Positions 37,577 through 49,112 of a stretch of 64,000 bases of DNA are shown piece after piece. The DNA is from Sporosarcina obsidiansis (GTDB lineage Bacteria > Bacillota > Bacilli > Bacillales_A > Planococcaceae). The notes under the pieces are model-generated. The model worked only from the letters and a program-made list of their open reading frames with translations, did no database searches and was not told the origin of the DNA. How positions within the stretch are numbered: position 1 is the stretch's first letter; every line of letters begins with the position of its first letter. The DNA lies in NCBI RefSeq assembly GCF_009651005.1, contig NZ_WHVW01000012.1, forward strand, positions 1 to 64,000. Direction: 5' to 3'. The position numbers were made by a program, and so were the translations under genes.

Positions 37577-38727
37577 CAATAGTGGTGAATAATGCTGTTT
37601 ATTGCATTTACTACGTATTCTACATCTTCATCTTTCATTTCTGCAAATATAGGTAACGTCAACGCTTGCGCATACCACTTCTCTGCTTTAGGACAAATCC
37701 CTTTCTCATATCCCAACTCCTGATAATAAGGATGCCAATAAACCGGAATATAATGCACATGCACTCCAATATTTAACGCTCGCATTTCATCAAAAACTTC
37801 TTTTCTCGACTTTTCCACTAAACGTGCGTCCAGCTGTATAATATACAAATGCCATCCAGAATCTGTGTCTTCAAGCTGTTTCGGCAAGATGATGCCAGGT
37901 ATATCAGCCAACTTCTCATCGTATAAAGCAGCTATTTCTCTGCGTCGCTCTATAAAGCCGTCTAACCTATTCAATTGCGATAATCCTAAAGAAGCTTGTA
38001 TATCGTTCATACGATAATTATAGCCTAGATCCGTCATTTCATAATACCAGTCACCTTGTTCTAATGAATAAGGCGTTTTCTGAATGCCATGGCTACGAAA
38101 TAATTTCAGGCTCTCGTAAAACTCTTCCGAATTAGTTGTTATAACACCACCTTCCCCCGTTGTTATAGGTTTAACAGGGTGAAAACTGAACATGGTCATA
38201 TCTGCTTGTGTACCGACTTTCTGTCCTTTATAGTCAGCTCCTAGTGAATGAGCCCCATCCTCAATAACAATAAGATTATGTTCCCTCGCAATTGACATGA
38301 TTGCATCAACTTCTACAGGCTGGCCGGTGAAATCGACTGGTATGATCGCCTTTGTTCTTGATGTAATCTTTTTCTTGATTTCTTTCGGATCAATATTATA
38401 TGTAACTTCATCAATATCTGCAAAGACAGGTGTGCCGCCACAATAAAGAACAGCATTTGATGTGGCTGCAAATGTAATTGGTGTAGTAATCACTTCATCG
38501 CCTTCGCGAATTCCTGCTGCATGACATGCCCCATGTAAAGCTGCTGTTCCATTAGAAAAAGCTACAGCGTATTTTACACCCATATAGTCTGCAATCCTCT
38601 TTTCGAATTCCTCAACCTTGGGACCCTGTGTTAAAAAAGGCGATCGTAAAGTGCTTACGACCGCTTCAATGTCCTCTTTATCAATAGATTGTTTTCCATA
38701 AGATAAAAAATTTTCACGTCTCTTCAT
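37576..38727 (-). CDS. pseC: UDP-4-amino-4,6-dideoxy-AltNAc transaminase PseC
   Basis: A PLP-dependent DegT/DnrJ-family aminotransferase for the second step of pseudaminic acid synthesis: it converts the 4-keto sugar from PseB with glutamate into the 4-amino sugar. The 383 residues include the PLP Lys in FSFHPVKPITTGEGG near residue 185 and IVIEDGAHSLGADY upstream of it. Length and motifs fit PseC. It is the last gene of the maf-pse operon, one nucleotide after pseI, and a terminator overlaps its stop codon. Confidence 0.92.
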   Translation of the reverse strand: MKRRENFLSYGKQSIDKEDIEAVVSTLRSPFLTQGPKVEEFEKRIADYMGVKYAVAFSNGTAALHGACHAAGIREGDEVITTPITFAATSNAVLYCGGTPVFADIDEVTYNIDPKEIKKKITSRTKAIIPVDFTGQPVEVDAIMSIAREHNLIVIEDGAHSLGADYKGQKVGTQADMTMFSFHPVKPITTGEGGVITTNSEEFYESLKLFRSHGIQKTPYSLEQGDWYYEMTDLGYNYRMNDIQASLGLSQLNRLDGFIERRREIAALYDEKLADIPGIILPKQLEDTDSGWHLYIIQLDARLVEKSRKEVFDEMRALNIGVHVHYIPVYWHPYYQELGYEKGICPKAEKWYAQALTLPIFAEMKDEDVEYVVNAINSIIHHY

Positions 38728-38728
38728 A

Positions 38729-39772
38729 TCAATTTAGCAACTCCCAACTCACTGGAGTACCGGCAGCTATATCTTGTGAAACTTTCATCCCTAATAACCT
38801 ATTATAATGTTTAGGAGCCAATCCGTATCCCGGACGTATCACTCTTATGTTATCTGTAGTTAGCTGATCTCCAGCTTTAATGTCTTCTGAAACATAGACA
38901 GAACGTCTAAATTTTAATGATTCTTTTTCCGCTTCTGTGACTCCGTACGTTACGTGCCCCATAGCCTGCCAAGCACGTTCAGTTTCTGCAACCAGCGTTG
39001 CCATTTCATCTGGCTCCATAGAGAATGCCGAATCCACACCGCCATCTGCTCTGGATAATGTGAAATGCTTTTCTATTACAGTAGCGCCAAGCGCCACGCT
39101 GGCAACCGCTACTCCAGTGCCCATAGTGTGATCAGATAAACCTACTTGAACATTAAATAATTCTCGCATATGCGGAATCGTGGAGATATTCGTATTTTCA
39201 GCAGTCGCTGGATAAGTACTTGTACATTTAAGTAAAATCAAGTCATTACATCCCTCTTCTTTAGCTGCCCGAACAGCCTCATCCAATTCAGCTACAGATG
39301 CCATGCCAGTAGAAATGATCATTGGTTTTCCAGTTGCTGCAATTTTTTTTATCAAAGGAATATCATTATTTTCAAATGAAGCTACCTTATAAAGAGGTAC
39401 ATCTAACTCTTCCAAAAAATCGACAGCAGTTTCGTCAAAAGGCGTACTGAAAGCAATCATTCCCAGTTCGCGAGCCCGATCAAATATCGGTTTGTGCCAT
39501 TTCCATGGAGTATAAGCTTGTTGATACAACTGATAAAGGTTGTGACCATTCCAGAGATTTTTTTCATCATCTATTTGAAAGTCAGGATTTTCAATATCAA
39601 GTGTCATGGTATCTGCAGTGTAGGTTTGGATTTTCAGCGCATCAGCCCCAGACTTTGCAGCCGCTTCGACTATCTGAAGAGCACGTTCTAAAGACTGGTT
39701 ATGGTTACCTGACATTTCGGCTATTATAAAGGGTTTGAATTCTCTACCTATTTTAATATGCTTATTTTTCAT
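38729..39772 (-). CDS. pseI: Pseudaminic acid synthase PseI
   Basis: PseI condenses phosphoenolpyruvate with the 2,4-diacetamido hexose to form pseudaminic acid. The 347 residues have an NeuB-type TIM barrel (KPFIIAEMSGNHNQSLERAL at the start; ALKIQTYTADTMT; MIISTGMAS; VGLSDHTMG) and a C-terminal SAF antifreeze-like domain (about 285-347, RSVYVSEDIKAGDQLT). The EMSGNHN start favours PseI over NeuB. It sits between pseH and pseC in the operon. Confidence 0.94.
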   Translation of the reverse strand: MKNKHIKIGREFKPFIIAEMSGNHNQSLERALQIVEAAAKSGADALKIQTYTADTMTLDIENPDFQIDDEKNLWNGHNLYQLYQQAYTPWKWHKPIFDRARELGMIAFSTPFDETAVDFLEELDVPLYKVASFENNDIPLIKKIAATGKPMIISTGMASVAELDEAVRAAKEEGCNDLILLKCTSTYPATAENTNISTIPHMRELFNVQVGLSDHTMGTGVAVASVALGATVIEKHFTLSRADGGVDSAFSMEPDEMATLVAETERAWQAMGHVTYGVTEAEKESLKFRRSVYVSEDIKAGDQLTTDNIRVIRPGYGLAPKHYNRLLGMKVSQDIAAGTPVSWELLN

Positions 39773-39793
39773 TTAAACATCTCCAAATAAATA

Positions 39794-40345
39794 TTAAGAA
39801 AATAATATTTTAGTATAATTAATTCTTTCGCGAAGTTTCTTCCAATCCTTTTTGAAAGTAGCCATTCTTATTACATTATGAAATTCTCCATTTTTATATA
39901 TATGATCAATAAATTTACCTTCTATTTTTCCACCAAACTTTTCATGAAGTCGTATTACCATTTCATTAAATTCTAATACTTCATACCAAATTTTATTGAT
40001 CTTCAGTTCAAAAAAAATATAATCGTATAAATTACATTCTAATATTTTTGCAAGTCCTTTCCCTCGTGCTTCTATCTCTGCTAAATAGTAAGCCCAATTT
40101 GCTGTCTTGTTTTTATAATCAATATTATTAACGCTTATTAATCCAACATCTTGTCCGCTTTCCAACTGTATAATCCAATATTTCTCTTCTTCATAATTCC
40201 TATTTATCTTTTCAAACCATTGTAATTGTGAATCCATCGATAGTTGTGGATCAGTGTACATATATTTAGTTACCTCTGGTAACATCCTCCAAGTCATTAT
40301 CATTTTCAAATCTTTTTCTTCAACTTTCCTAAGTTGAATAGTCAT
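39794..40345 (-). CDS. pseH: GNAT N-acetyltransferase PseH
   Basis: PseH acetylates the 4-amino group of the PseC product using acetyl-CoA. The 183-residue protein has a GNAT fold with ARGKGLAKILE as the acetyl-CoA loop and a TWRMLPEVTKYMYTDPQLS N-terminal region shared by PseH proteins. The start overlaps the pseG stop by 4 nt. It is more AT-rich than pseC and pseI. The island context makes PseH much more likely than a ribosomal-protein acetyltransferase. Confidence 0.9.
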   Translation of the reverse strand: MTIQLRKVEEKDLKMIMTWRMLPEVTKYMYTDPQLSMDSQLQWFEKINRNYEEEKYWIIQLESGQDVGLISVNNIDYKNKTANWAYYLAEIEARGKGLAKILECNLYDYIFFELKINKIWYEVLEFNEMVIRLHEKFGGKIEGKFIDHIYKNGEFHNVIRMATFKKDWKKLRERINYTKILFS

Positions 40346-41403
40346 ACATTGTCGACCTCCATAAATAATTTAATAATTTCATTACTTCTAGAAGATATTT
40401 TAAAGGAATCGCCCTTTAAATTGCATCCTAATGAGATGTCAAGTATTCCTTTTTTATAATCTGAAACTTTCACTTTAGTATGTTCACCTAATAAAAAAAC
40501 TTTTTTTTCTTTTGACAAAGTTCTTGATGTTTCTCTTTGGTTATCTGCTGTTATTACTACCAAAGAAGGTAATCCCATATAAAATCGCTCCCAAGTAGTA
40601 GCTCCTCCAGCACCGATAGCTAAATCAGCCTTCCTCATTAATTCTGCCATATTATTCACCTGACAGAGAAATTGAGCATTCGGTATTACCTTACATAATT
40701 CTTCGACTTTTTCTTTATTAAGATTAGATGCCCCTACTACCACGTCAATATTCTCAAACTGCAGATCTAATTCCTGAATTGCCTCTAACGCCTTGATTGT
40801 TTCACCTGTCGGATCAGTTCCTCCGAAAAATATTATTAAATTCTCCACTTTTCCCGAGCGGACTTTTGGCCTTTTAGCAACTTCTATAAACTCATCACGC
40901 AAAAGTACATAATCCGGTCCTAATAAAAGAACACATTCATCTGGCACTAAACCAATATAACGTTCTTGCATATTATTGTAATAGTTTTGATCAAGTAGGA
41001 AATCACATGTATGATGCCGATTTGCTAAATCATCAATTACAAAAACAGAGCTGACCAAATTATCGAGCTCTTCTTCCCATTTATTATCTAATGAATAATG
41101 ATCCACTACCAATACATCGACTTTACAACCCAGCTGCTTCAAAAATGAAGCTGTGTCTATTGCATCCTGCTTCCAATTTTCTGAGATCCATTCTAAATCA
41201 TTAGTAAAGTTTTCTGCTCTAGGTAATGATAGGACCTCTACTTTTTGCGATTGCAAGTAAGCGATAATATTACCGACTAAGTCACGACAAATAAACGTCA
41301 CTTCTGCTCCGTGACGTTGTAGTTGCTTAGCCAATGTTAAGCACCGCATTACGTGACCAGTTCCTATTTGGATTGAGGCGTCTGTGCGAAAAACAATATT
41401 CAT
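40342..41403 (-). CDS. pseG: UDP-sugar hydrolase PseG
   Basis: PseG removes UDP from UDP-2,4-diacetamido-2,4,6-trideoxy-altropyranose, the fourth step of the pathway. The 353 residues form a GT-B fold with the N-terminal signature FRTDASIQIGTGHVMRCL (catalytic His in GTGHVMR) and the C-terminal nucleotide-binding region AIGAGGATTWERFYMGLPS. I start at ATG 41403, 8 nt from AAGGCG, rather than at a GTG three codons upstream. It lies 12 nt after pseF. Confidence 0.94.
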   Translation of the reverse strand: MNIVFRTDASIQIGTGHVMRCLTLAKQLQRHGAEVTFICRDLVGNIIAYLQSQKVEVLSLPRAENFTNDLEWISENWKQDAIDTASFLKQLGCKVDVLVVDHYSLDNKWEEELDNLVSSVFVIDDLANRHHTCDFLLDQNYYNNMQERYIGLVPDECVLLLGPDYVLLRDEFIEVAKRPKVRSGKVENLIIFFGGTDPTGETIKALEAIQELDLQFENIDVVVGASNLNKEKVEELCKVIPNAQFLCQVNNMAELMRKADLAIGAGGATTWERFYMGLPSLVVITADNQRETSRTLSKEKKVFLLGEHTKVKVSDYKKGILDISLGCNLKGDSFKISSRSNEIIKLFMEVDNV

Positions 41404-41415
41404 TACGATCACGCC

Positions 41416-42147
41416 TTACATTTCTTTTTGTTCTATATGTGCGTTAATTAACGACCATTCACGATGCTTGTTTAACAAATCAATAATATCCTTTTGTGAA
41501 AAGTTATTATTAGAAGGGTATAGTTTCATGAGTATTCGCTGGATTAATTCGAAATCCTCTATAGTGTCGACTGTCCATCGATACTGAGAGAGAACTTCTG
41601 GGCTCTTGAGATTGAGCAATGAGTATTTATTTTTATTAGAATAAATATAGGCTGTAACATGTTCACGATCTCGCTTCAACGTTGCTTCTCTATAAGCTTT
41701 GATTAATGCATTCATAGACATTACTTCGGTATCCATGCCTCGTGGGTACGTTCTCTCCAGAGTATTCGATACGTAATCCACCTTTGGACAGTTATCAATA
41801 AACAACTCAATCACTTTATCGATAACTGCTGGGTCTATTAATGGACAGTCAGAGGTTAACCTAACGACCACATCTGCTTTCGCATTCATCGCAGCTTCGT
41901 AATAGCGGGACAACACATCTTCTTCTGATCCTCTGTAGGTAGTATAACCAAGCTGCTTGCACAAGTTAACTATGGGATCATCAGTTTCATTAGTAGTTGT
42001 AGCTACAATGATTTCATTAATTAACTGACTTCTAGAGACTCTTTCAAGTTGATATTCTAATAATGTTTTATCCATGACTTTCTTTAAAACCTTTCCAGGC
42101 AGACGCGTAGAAGTCATTCGCGCTTGAATGGTAGCTACAATCTTCAT
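41416..42147 (-). CDS. pseF: Pseudaminic acid cytidylyltransferase PseF-like
   Basis: PseF activates pseudaminic acid with CTP for transfer. The 243 residues have the nucleotidyltransferase N-terminus IVATIQARMTSTRLPGKVLK and RLTSDCPLIDP, typical of the SpsF-type cytidylyltransferases found in Pse operons of Bacilli. The start at 42147 has GGAGG 8 nt upstream. The SpsF form differs from Campylobacter PseF, so the assignment uses both the sequence type and the otherwise complete pathway. The gene follows pseB by 14 nt. Confidence 0.88.
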   Translation of the reverse strand: MKIVATIQARMTSTRLPGKVLKKVMDKTLLEYQLERVSRSQLINEIIVATTTNETDDPIVNLCKQLGYTTYRGSEEDVLSRYYEAAMNAKADVVVRLTSDCPLIDPAVIDKVIELFIDNCPKVDYVSNTLERTYPRGMDTEVMSMNALIKAYREATLKRDREHVTAYIYSNKNKYSLLNLKSPEVLSQYRWTVDTIEDFELIQRILMKLYPSNNNFSQKDIIDLLNKHREWSLINAHIEQKEM

Positions 42148-42161
42148 TATTGCAACCTCCT

Positions 42162-44989
<2,828 letters not shown>

Positions 44990-45003
<14 letters not shown>

Positions 45004-45589
45004 GGCGAAAACCCTCATTGTCCATAGTCAACTGTATTTCCTTCTCTAATTCCTCAAAGTTCAGCAATAGCTCATATTGAATGATGTCCCCTATCAATAC
45101 ATTATCTTCATTCTCTATTGCTTTGGCCAGACTCTGAATATCTTCCTGCATTTTATCAGAAACCATAAGAAATCCTTGCCAATTCGATGGAACTGCCATG
45201 CTTTTTCCTATAGTCATCAGCATTTCATTGATCCATTGAAGTCCGCCAAGCAGCTGATCCAGTGTTGTCCATGTTTCAGGTTGTGGATTGTCATAGAAAG
45301 CTTCCGCTAAAGGAGCCAACTCCGGAATTGCTCGCTGTGTATATTCTTCAGCAGAAAGAAGCAGGTCATTTACGAATTCATTCACTGTCTTCGCAACGAT
45401 TTCCAGCTTTTCAATTTTCTCAGCATGTTCATTCAGATAATTTTCATGATCTTCATACACTTCTATCCCGTCTGCGATAAAATGACTCAAATAATAATCC
45501 TTCGCCAGTAAGTTGTTAATTTGTTCAATAATATGGTCAGCAGTTGGATTGTCGAAAGTGGTCGTCTGCTGTTGAAATATCAGTTCCAA
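44990..45589 (-). CDS. Uncharacterised helical protein, first gene of the maf-pse operon
   Basis: A 199-residue acidic, mainly alpha-helical protein with no signal peptide and no recognised domain. It begins at TTG 45589, 8 nt after GGAGG. It overlaps maf by 14 nt and so is translationally coupled to it. A SigD-like promoter lies 56 nt upstream. I infer a partner, chaperone or regulator of the Maf transferase. Segments such as EWTTLDQ-type Trp/Leu pairs and IPELAPLAEAFYDNPQPETW suggest a folded helical bundle. Confidence 0.7.
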
Positions 45590-45644
45590 GGAGAACGCCT
45601 CCAGTTGATAGTTTTATGTAAAGTGTAACATATTTATATAGTTT

Positions 45645-45670
45645 ATATCGGTAGGGAATCTGTATATTGA
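45645..45670 (-). promoter_or_regulatory. SigD-type promoter of the maf-pse operon
   Basis: TCAA (45670-45667), 14-nt spacer, ACCGATAT (45652-45645). The spacer is one short of the optimum. Confidence 0.5.
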
Positions 45671-45845
45671 AGGGAGAGCTTACTGGAGGTTATTGTAAAT
45701 TCGTGTGAAGATTGATGGTTGAGATTAAATTTGAATATTTTTGTATTTGCGATAAGCTTTTCGGGATGGATGTATAACCAAACAGACGAATTAAGATCCC
45801 AGGCTTCAGTTTATTCATCAAATAAGCGGATTTGACTGGTCAGCA

Positions 45846-45870
45846 AGTATCAACAGTTGCTGTTGATACT
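45846..45870. repeat. Perfect 11-bp inverted repeat
   Basis: AGTATCAACAG-TTG-CTGTTGATACT in the gene-free stretch between the modification island and hag (45671-46238). No T tract follows on either strand, so it is probably not a terminator. It could be a protein-binding site or a mobile-element relic. Confidence 0.5.
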
Positions 45871-46021
45871 ACCCCTTATCAATTTATTACTACTTGGTTC
45901 GCGGTGGAGTTTTAGCTAAGATTCGGCAACAGGGGTTATCTGTTTGTCAATTAGTTTAAAGTAGATATATGATTTCCGTCATCTAATTGAGTTTGAATTA
46001 TATGGGAACCTGATACCATCG

Positions 46022-46144
46022 TTATATTGGAGTAGGGAAAGATAATTCTGTACATAATCCCTCAAGCGCCTCTACCTTTTCGAAGCTCCATTCTTTTAAT
46101 CCGGGAATATTCATGTTTAAATTCATATATATCATCTTTCTCAT
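46022..46144 (-). pseudogene. Possible N-terminal remnant of an ISL3-type transposase
   Basis: A 40-residue open frame reads MNLNMNIPGLKEWSFEKVEA, which resembles the conserved N-terminus of ISL3-family transposases. It then stops, and the zinc-finger and catalytic parts are absent. The neighbouring DNA is AT-rich. This would mark past insertion between hag and the Pse island. From memory of the family only; low confidence. Confidence 0.4.
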
Positions 46145-46238
46145 ACTTATTTCTCGACAATTGAATTATAAAAGAAATCGGTGATCACGTGTCTTTTTTA
46201 TCTAAATTGTGCGGATACCCCAACAAATATTATAGAAC

Positions 46239-46273
46239 CAAAAAAACACGACCCTAATTTTGGGTCGCGTTTC
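46239..46273 (-). terminator. hag terminator
   Basis: On the minus strand ACGCGACCC-AAAATTA-GGGTCGTGT is followed by TTTTTT. Confidence 0.9.
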
Positions 46274-46280
46274 AACCAAA

Positions 46281-47501
46281 TTAACGTAGTAATTGAAGTA
46301 CGCCTTGTGGTTGTTGGTTTGCTTGAGCTAGCATAGCTTGTGCGGCTTGAGTCAAGATGTTGTTCTTAGTGAAGTCCATCATCTCTTTAGCCATATCTAC
46401 ATCACGAATACGTGACTCAGCTGCAGTCAAGTTTTCAGAAGAAGTATCAAGGTTAGCAATTGTATGCTCAAGACGGTTTTGTGTAGCACCTAGTTTAGAT
46501 CGTTCAGAAGAAACTTTTGCAAGTGCTCCATCAAGAACTTTCATAGCCACGTTGGCTTGGCCTTGGTTTCCAACTTTCAAATCTTTTACCCCAAGGGCAG
46601 AAGCACTCATATTTTCAATCGAAAGTTGAATATTTTGATTTGTATTCGCCCCGATATGGAATGTCGCTTGTCCATCGGCACGCACATCTGCAGCTGCTGT
46701 AGTTTCATTAAAACTTGAAAGTGCATTTGTAGCAGCAGTTCTTACATCCCCATCACTATTTTTAACAGTAACTGTTACTCCATTTACAGCACCTTTAAAT
46801 CCTGCAGCTGCTGCTGTAAGAGTTAAACCACCGGAACCTGAAGCAATAGTGCCAGCACCACCAAAAATATCATCAAGATCAGTAGCTGCAGTAACATTAA
46901 TTGTGTCAGTTTTTGTTTCTCCATTAATTACATAAGATACTTCAATAGTATCCCCTGAAACTATCCCCAAGTTATTACCATTTGAGTCTGTTAGTGCAGT
47001 CGCTAATGCTGCAGCTGCTGTATCAGCCTTCAAACCTGTGTTTGTATTAATATTTTCTACAGCTGCATCTACACCTTTCCCCATCGATCCATCTAGTAGG
47101 TTTTTGGTGTTAAACTGTGTAGTTTCAGAAATACGATCAATTTCTTTTCCTAATTGATCCATTTCTTTCTGAATCTCGGCACGATCATCCCCAGTGTTCG
47201 TATCATTAGATGATTGTACCGCAAGTTCACGCATACGTTGTAAGATTGAATGTGTTTCATTTAAAGCACCCTCTGCAGTTTGAATGAGGGAAATACCATC
47301 TTGTGAGTTTTTAGATGCCATGTCTAACCCACGAATCTGTCCACGCATTTTCTCAGAGATAGCAAGACCTGCTGCGTCATCTCCAGCACGGTTGATTTTC
47401 AAACCAGAAGATAATTTCTCTAAGTTTTTAGAAGCTTGTGTATTGTTTGCTCCCAATTGACGGTGTGTATTAAGTGCTGCGATATTGTGATTGATAATCA
47501 T
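46281..47501 (-). CDS. hag: Flagellin
   Basis: The main filament subunit, 406 residues. The conserved D0/D1 N-terminus (MIINHNIAALNTHRQLGANN; SGLKINRAGDDAAGLAISEK) and C-terminus (LTAAESRIRDVDMAKEMM; AQANQQPQGVLQLLR) are complete. The middle (about 150-290) is an Ala/Thr/Gly/Asp-rich variable region exposed on the filament, with many Ser/Thr that could carry pseudaminic acid. It has an AAGGAGG site, a SigD promoter and a CsrA-binding leader hairpin. It is monocistronic with a strong terminator. In B. subtilis hag is followed by flaG; here about 38 kb intervene. Confidence 0.98.
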   Translation of the reverse strand: MIINHNIAALNTHRQLGANNTQASKNLEKLSSGLKINRAGDDAAGLAISEKMRGQIRGLDMASKNSQDGISLIQTAEGALNETHSILQRMRELAVQSSNDTNTGDDRAEIQKEMDQLGKEIDRISETTQFNTKNLLDGSMGKGVDAAVENINTNTGLKADTAAAALATALTDSNGNNLGIVSGDTIEVSYVINGETKTDTINVTAATDLDDIFGGAGTIASGSGGLTLTAAAAGFKGAVNGVTVTVKNSDGDVRTAATNALSSFNETTAAADVRADGQATFHIGANTNQNIQLSIENMSASALGVKDLKVGNQGQANVAMKVLDGALAKVSSERSKLGATQNRLEHTIANLDTSSENLTAAESRIRDVDMAKEMMDFTKNNILTQAAQAMLAQANQQPQGVLQLLR

Positions 47502-47527
47502 TTTATTTTCCTCCTTGAGTGTTTGTT

Positions 47528-47548
47528 GGGTTCACGTCCATGTGACCC
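47528..47548 (-). promoter_or_regulatory. CsrA-binding hairpin in the hag leader
   Basis: On the minus strand GGGTCAC-ATGGAC-GTGAACCC forms a stem with one bulge and exposes GGA in the loop. ACATGGACGT (47543-47534) fits the CsrA consensus ACANGGANGT exactly. A second GGA is in the Shine-Dalgarno AAGGAGG. This is the two-site layout known for B. subtilis hag, where CsrA blocks translation until FliW sequesters it. Confidence 0.75.
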
Positions 47549-47607
47549 TGATTTTTTTGTTGCGGTATCTAGAGCCGGCCGAACTCTTTCTCCCGCTTAC
47601 ACTACTA

Positions 47608-47634
47608 ATATCGGATGGGTAACTAGAGAGTTTA
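47608..47634 (-). promoter_or_regulatory. SigD promoter of hag
   Basis: TAAA (47634-47631), 15-nt spacer, TCCGATAT (47615-47608). It matches the SigD consensus with one change in the -10. It gives a leader of about 100 nt including the CsrA hairpin. Confidence 0.85.
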
Positions 47635-47727
47635 GTATTCTTGTGAAGTTTTTTTCAATTCTTTTTAAATGTGAAGAACTGATGGCGCTAGGTCGGTAAG
47701 TTATCAAGCTATAATTTTCAGTCTAGC

Positions 47728-47949
47728 TCACTCTTTCTTAGTTAGTTGCGTGAATAGGTCGGTATCAAGCGTGACAGCTTCTGTGTTGATTTCAGTTATG
47801 GATTGAACTAACTCTCCTCTCAGGATATCCACTGACTTTGGTGCTTCGATTCCAATTCGCACAGTTTCGCCTTTTATTTCGAGGATGCGTATTTCTACGT
47901 TATCTGCTATTTGGATAGTATCGTTTGTTTTGCGGGATAGGACGAGCAT
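47728..47949 (-). CDS. csrA: Translational regulator CsrA
   Basis: A 73-residue RNA-binding dimer that represses hag translation. It starts MLVLSRKTNDTIQIADNVEI, has the ILEIKGETVRIGIEAPKS core, and a C-terminal helix. ATG 47949 has AAGGAGG 8 nt upstream; the longer open frame begins inside fliW. It lies one nucleotide after the fliW stop codon. A CsrA site is seen in the downstream hag leader. Confidence 0.96.
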   Translation of the reverse strand: MLVLSRKTNDTIQIADNVEIRILEIKGETVRIGIEAPKSVDILRGELVQSITEINTEAVTLDTDLFTQLTKKE

Positions 47950-47950
47950 A

Positions 47951-48382
47951 TTAGTATCCTCCTTTAGCAATTGGGTGTCTGATATCAAAACAATTTTCGT
48001 TTAAGATCATTTGTTTTGCTTTTTTATTATGCAGTTGAAAGATGAGTGGTGCTTGAAGATTGATTGTTGAATCTTCAAATGGTTTCTTCATTGACACGAT
48101 GCCGAGTGCCATTATATCTTCTGGTTTGGTGATTTCAAGCAAGCCAATAGTTGGTTCATCAATTTCAAATGTGTAGTTATCCACTAGTGTGTATGGATTG
48201 GCTACAATGAACGCTATGCTGGCTTGTTTTGTGGATTGTAGCACTTGGAATGCGTCGTTGCCTTCGATTGGTAGTAAGGCAAATTCTGTTTCTTCTTCAA
48301 ATCCTGGGAGTCCTTTAGGGAAGTACCATGTTTCGGTTGGTTTGATTTGGATGGTGCCGTGAAATTTTGTTTCGATTTGCAT
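47951..48382 (-). CDS. fliW: Flagellar assembly factor FliW
   Basis: FliW binds either flagellin or CsrA; when flagellin is exported, free FliW inhibits CsrA and hag translation resumes. The 143 residues (from MQIETKFHG) contain the family features FPKGLPGFEEETEF and a C-terminal APLIFQLHNKKAKQMIL. I prefer ATG 48382, since GGAG lies 9 nt upstream; an ATG two codons earlier (48388) is only 3 nt from it. Coupled to csrA. Confidence 0.93.
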   Translation of the reverse strand: MQIETKFHGTIQIKPTETWYFPKGLPGFEEETEFALLPIEGNDAFQVLQSTKQASIAFIVANPYTLVDNYTFEIDEPTIGLLEITKPEDIMALGIVSMKKPFEDSTINLQAPLIFQLHNKKAKQMILNENCFDIRHPIAKGGY

Positions 48383-48402
48383 GGCCATTCTCTCCTTTTG
48401 AT

Positions 48403-48443
48403 ATACAAAATGCTATTCTACTTCTTACTAGTAGAATAGCATT
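48403..48443 (-). terminator. Hairpin between the DUF6470 gene and fliW
   Basis: AATGCTATTCTAC and GTAGAATAGCATT, a perfect 13-bp stem with 9-nt loop, followed on the minus strand by TTTTG. It is a partial terminator or mRNA stability element. Confidence 0.55.
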
Positions 48444-48490
48444 GAATGAAGGTGGAAGTCTAAATTTGTGAGAAGGAGATGATGTTATGA

Positions 48491-49051
48491 TTAGATTTTC
48501 CAGTCTATATCGATTGAATTATACTGCTCCATGACGCCTGTCACTTTTCCTTGTGTGTAGTTATGGATTGGACGGTTGATCTGGGTATCAATGTAGGCTT
48601 TTTGCGGTGTCACGTTGATGTTGAGTGAACCTTCGCTGAAACTCATTTTCAGCTTGGTGCGGTCACCTACAAATCGAACGTTGATGTCAGCTTGCGGACG
48701 ATCCGTATTCTGTTTGACAATGTCCGCGATGGTCGCACCATTTTCAATTTCCATCAGTTGCTGACCTTCTTGCGCACGTCGAGCTGTGCCTTCTTGAACT
48801 TTCTGCAGGCCATATTGGGCGTTTTCAGCACTTCGTCTCAATGTACTTTTTAAATCTAAATCCGCTCGATTTTCGGTTGTGTCTAATGATAACTGTGGAC
48901 GAGTGGTGGACATTTCTAGTATGGCAGCAGGCTGTTCTATAGTCTGCGTGGCTTTAGGCTGTTCGATTTCTTGTACTGGTTTATCAATCTGCAATCCAAG
49001 CTTTGCGGGTGTTGTTTGAATTTGAAGCTGTGGAATGTTCAAATCATTCAC
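48491..49051 (-). CDS. DUF6470 (YviE-like) flagellar-operon protein
   Basis: A 186-residue protein at the position of B. subtilis yviE, between flgL and fliW. The N-terminus (MNDLNIPQLQIQTTPAKLGL) and the repeating motif of IDKP/IEQP segments are typical. The C-terminal half has LKMSFSEGSLNINVTPQKAY. Function is unknown. It may be a minor, poorly translated flagellar accessory factor. The gene is intact. Confidence 0.85.
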   Translation of the reverse strand: MNDLNIPQLQIQTTPAKLGLQIDKPVQEIEQPKATQTIEQPAAILEMSTTRPQLSLDTTENRADLDLKSTLRRSAENAQYGLQKVQEGTARRAQEGQQLMEIENGATIADIVKQNTDRPQADINVRFVGDRTKLKMSFSEGSLNINVTPQKAYIDTQINRPIHNYTQGKVTGVMEQYNSIDIDWKI

Positions 49052-49065
49052 CTTCCATTCTTACG

Positions 49066-49106
49066 TATAAAAAAGCGACAAACACGACCTGCACTGTGCT
49101 TGTCAC
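49066..49106 (-). terminator. Terminator after flgL
   Basis: On the minus strand GTGACAAGCAC-N10-GTGTTTGTCGC is followed by TTTTTT. It lies between flgL and the DUF6470 gene, so fliW and csrA depend on read-through or an unseen promoter. Confidence 0.75.
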
Positions 49107-49112
49107 CTATTA

